Source of the DNA: Neobacillus massiliamazoniensis | GTDB taxonomy: Bacteria > Bacillota > Bacilli > Bacillales > Cytobacillaceae | NCBI RefSeq assembly: GCF_001048695.1 | Contig: NZ_CVRB01000003.1 | Coordinates: 310,001 to 374,000 of the forward strand | Direction: 5' to 3' | Length of the DNA stretch: 64,000 nt | In this document: one piece after another, positions 62,202-64,000 of the stretch | How positions within the stretch are numbered: the first letter of the stretch is position 1 | Layout of the letters: every line of letters starts with the position of its first letter | Program-made: the position numbers and the translations under genes | The notes under the pieces: model-generated | What the model was told of the DNA's origin: nothing | What the model saw: only the letters and a program-made list of their open reading frames with translations | Databases searched by the model: none

Positions 62202-63500
62202 ATGGCTCTACTTCAAGATGAATTAAAAATAACAAAGATTCAAGAATTACTTGGAATGAAATTAGCTTTACCATCATATCAACGTCCGTATACTTGGAGT
62301 GTGAAGTCTACAAATACGCTTTTTCTTGATACTTATAATGCCTATCAAGAAAGTGTACAAGAATACAGAATTGGCTCTGTCATTTTACATAAGGAAAATG
62401 AAAAATACAACGTTGTGGATGGCCAACAGCGACTGACAACCCTTTCGATTCTTCTATACTGTTTAGGTGATGAGGATCAGGGGCTATTACGAGAAAAATA
62501 TAATCAACTATCTAATGATGCAATAGTGACTAATTTTGAAATTTTATCTAAGCGGATAAGTGAACTTTCGGAAGATGCGCAAAGCAAATACAAAGAATAT
62601 TTACTCGAACATTGTAGTGCAGTACAAATTGTCACAGACAGCGAGCAAGAAGCTTTTCAATTCTTTGATTCACAAAACTCCCGTGGCAAAGAGTTAAAAC
62701 CACATGATTTATTGAAGTCATATCATTTACGTGAGATGTATGATGAAGACGATCATCAGAAAGTAAGAATTATCAACCAATGGGAAAATGTGAACCAGGA
62801 TGATTTGAATGACTTATTTAAAATTTATCTTTACCCGTTGACGCAATGGTATAAAGGAAAGAGTGGTTTGGGTTATTCTTCAAGTAAGATTGATGTATTC
62901 AAAGGGATTAAAACCACGAATGTGTTTAATTATGCTATCTATCATAAAGCAAGTAACCTTTTCGTTGAACAGTTTAATGCAAATGGAAGCAGTGAACTTC
63001 TTGCATCTAAAGCATTAAATCAATTTCAATTAACACAGCCACTGATGGCAGGAAAACGATTTTTCAATTATGCACTTCACTACGGAAAGCAACTTGAGCA
63101 AATACAAAAATTAATAAATAAGTTTCACACTAAAGAACAAGTTCCGAGTAGACGTTCTGGAGATCTTTACGTAAAACAATTATATGTATGTGCGTTATTG
63201 TTTTTTGCTGATCGCTTTGGTATTGAAAGCCTATCTAAAGGTGTGATGCAGCAACTATATACATGGAGCTATTCTTTGCGACTGGCTATGGATGCTGTAA
63301 ATCATAAGACAATCAATAAGTATGCACGAGGAGAACATGAACGTGTGAACAAGGATTTGGATCTGTTTTCAGAAATTAGTGAAATGAACTATGCTGAAGA
63401 ATTAAAACTTATTGTTTTGGAGCAACCCAATATTGAGAATAAAAATAAAGAGAAGTACAAAGCGGTGTATGATTTACTTTGTAAATGGAATAGGTGGTAG
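62202..63500 (+). CDS. DUF262 (GmrS/ParB-like) protein, first of a tandem pair
   Basis: A 432-residue protein with an N-terminal DUF262 domain. LALPSYQRPYTWS and KYNVVDGQQRLTTLSILLY (residues about 18-80) carry the DGQQR motif of the GmrSD/ParB-like nucleotidase fold, and QFFDSQNSRGKELKPHDLLK near 150-170 is the second conserved block. The C-terminal half is helical; I see no HNH (DUF1524) motif, which GmrSD-type nucleases usually carry. A GGGGGATTTAAGGATGG region gives the ribosome site. It is three bases from the next gene, which is also DUF262. Confidence 0.85.
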   Translation: MALLQDELKITKIQELLGMKLALPSYQRPYTWSVKSTNTLFLDTYNAYQESVQEYRIGSVILHKENEKYNVVDGQQRLTTLSILLYCLGDEDQGLLREKYNQLSNDAIVTNFEILSKRISELSEDAQSKYKEYLLEHCSAVQIVTDSEQEAFQFFDSQNSRGKELKPHDLLKSYHLREMYDEDDHQKVRIINQWENVNQDDLNDLFKIYLYPLTQWYKGKSGLGYSSSKIDVFKGIKTTNVFNYAIYHKASNLFVEQFNANGSSELLASKALNQFQLTQPLMAGKRFFNYALHYGKQLEQIQKLINKFHTKEQVPSRRSGDLYVKQLYVCALLFFADRFGIESLSKGVMQQLYTWSYSLRLAMDAVNHKTINKYARGEHERVNKDLDLFSEISEMNYAEELKLIVLEQPNIENKNKEKYKAVYDLLCKWNRW

Positions 63501-63503
63501 GAG

Positions 63504-64000
63504 ATGGATAATAATTTAAAAATCGTACCGGTATCAGGCATTTTTACTAATATTAGTTATGTTATTCCAATTTACCAACGGAACTATGCTTGGGTAGAAA
63601 TGCAAATTGAACAACTGATAGAAGATATTGATAGTTCAATTGACGATCTTAATAAAAACTATTTTCTTGGAAATCTTATTGTTAATCAAACTGATAATAA
63701 TGTTTACGAAGTAATAGATGGACAACAAAGATTGACCACATTATTTCTATTAGAAAATTATCTTGGCATGAATTTTGCGAAAGATGTGTTGAGATTTGAG
63801 GCACGCGAAAAATCAAACCGTACACTTAACATGATAAACAATAAAAACAATGCTGAATTACTGGAGGAACTAGTATCTGTTGAAATCTTAGCGGGTTATC
63901 AAATCATAGATAACTATTTTAAAACTAAAGATATAGACAAAAATGAGTTAATGAAAAAACTTGAAAAGGTTTTTCTTGTTCGTGTACAAGTTCCGAAAGG
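63504..64000 (+). CDS. DUF262 protein, second of the pair (3' end outside window)
   Basis: A second DUF262 protein begins at ATG 63504 with GGTAGGAG before it and runs off the window end. VIPIYQRNYAWVEMQIEQL and YEVIDGQQRLTTLFLL show the same fold as its neighbour but with little identity elsewhere. The two genes are almost contiguous, so they probably form one functional unit, as in other paired DUF262 operons. Whether this member carries a C-terminal HNH nuclease cannot be seen. Confidence 0.85.
   Translation, partial: MDNNLKIVPVSGIFTNISYVIPIYQRNYAWVEMQIEQLIEDIDSSIDDLNKNYFLGNLIVNQTDNNVYEVIDGQQRLTTLFLLENYLGMNFAKDVLRFEAREKSNRTLNMINNKNNAELLEELVSVEILAGYQIIDNYFKTKDIDKNELMKKLEKVFLVRVQVPK

Overview
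The window is low-GC Firmicute DNA, most probably from a Bacillus-like member of the Bacillaceae. Supporting this are the strong GGAGG-type ribosome binding sites, the class IV polyhydroxyalkanoate (PHA) synthase pair PhaR/PhaC (a Bacillus hallmark), Bacillus-type intergenic repeats and the overall AT-rich codon use. All functional calls come from reading the translated sequence; no database search was possible.

Region 1 (1-15.8 kb) is metabolic. It holds a two-subunit CoA-transferase, a LysR regulator divergent from a short-chain dehydrogenase, a Dke1-like cupin dioxygenase, and then a long co-directional run: acyl-CoA dehydrogenase, EtfB, EtfA, biotin carboxylase, biotin carboxyl carrier protein, carboxyltransferase, PhaR, PhaC and a small helical protein. 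A citrate/2-methylcitrate synthase follows. Together they look like an inducible route that activates short-chain keto or fatty acids to CoA esters, oxidises or carboxylates them, and stores surplus as PHA. The upstream regions of the dehydrogenase and acyl-CoA dehydrogenase genes share a promoter element with identical spacing, suggesting common control, perhaps by the LysR protein. A 370-bp duplication, a group II intron 3' end remnant and a GC-rich repeat lie between phaC and the citrate synthase gene.

Region 2 (16.9-34.9 kb) is a graveyard of mobile elements. Two tandem units each begin with the 3' half of a tRNA-Leu(CAA) gene (a 58-bp direct repeat at 16933 and 24796), followed by a terminator-like hairpin and a tyrosine integrase. 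The first integrase is intact; the second has two in-frame stops. Unit 1 carries an HNH nuclease, a replication-initiator-like winged-helix protein, a serine resolvase with repeated upstream motifs, and a string of small cargo genes separated by recurring repeats. Unit 2 and the stretch after it are decayed, with frameshifts, fragments of recombinases, two more HNH-type nucleases (one with an SRA-like domain) and a group of very small genes.

Region 3 (34.9-64 kb) is a defence island entered through a broken IS1182-type insertion sequence. Its centrepiece is a tight four-gene operon (36656-46168): a CoiA-like zinc-finger protein, a coiled-coil protein with a possible degenerate ATPase fold, an unknown 292-residue protein and a 1752-residue DEAH helicase with a DUF1998 C-terminus. 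It resembles Druantia in plan, but I cannot match the accessory subunits to a named system. It is followed by McrBC, a membrane-anchored Mrr-like nuclease, a Nudix hydrolase, a MazG-like protein coupled to a PLD-nuclease/helicase, a HEPN RNase-like protein with a zinc ribbon, an OLD-family ATPase/TOPRIM nuclease, and two adjacent DUF262 (GmrSD-type) proteins, the last cut by the window end. Several remnants between these (IS66 pieces, broken minus-strand genes) show repeated gain and loss.
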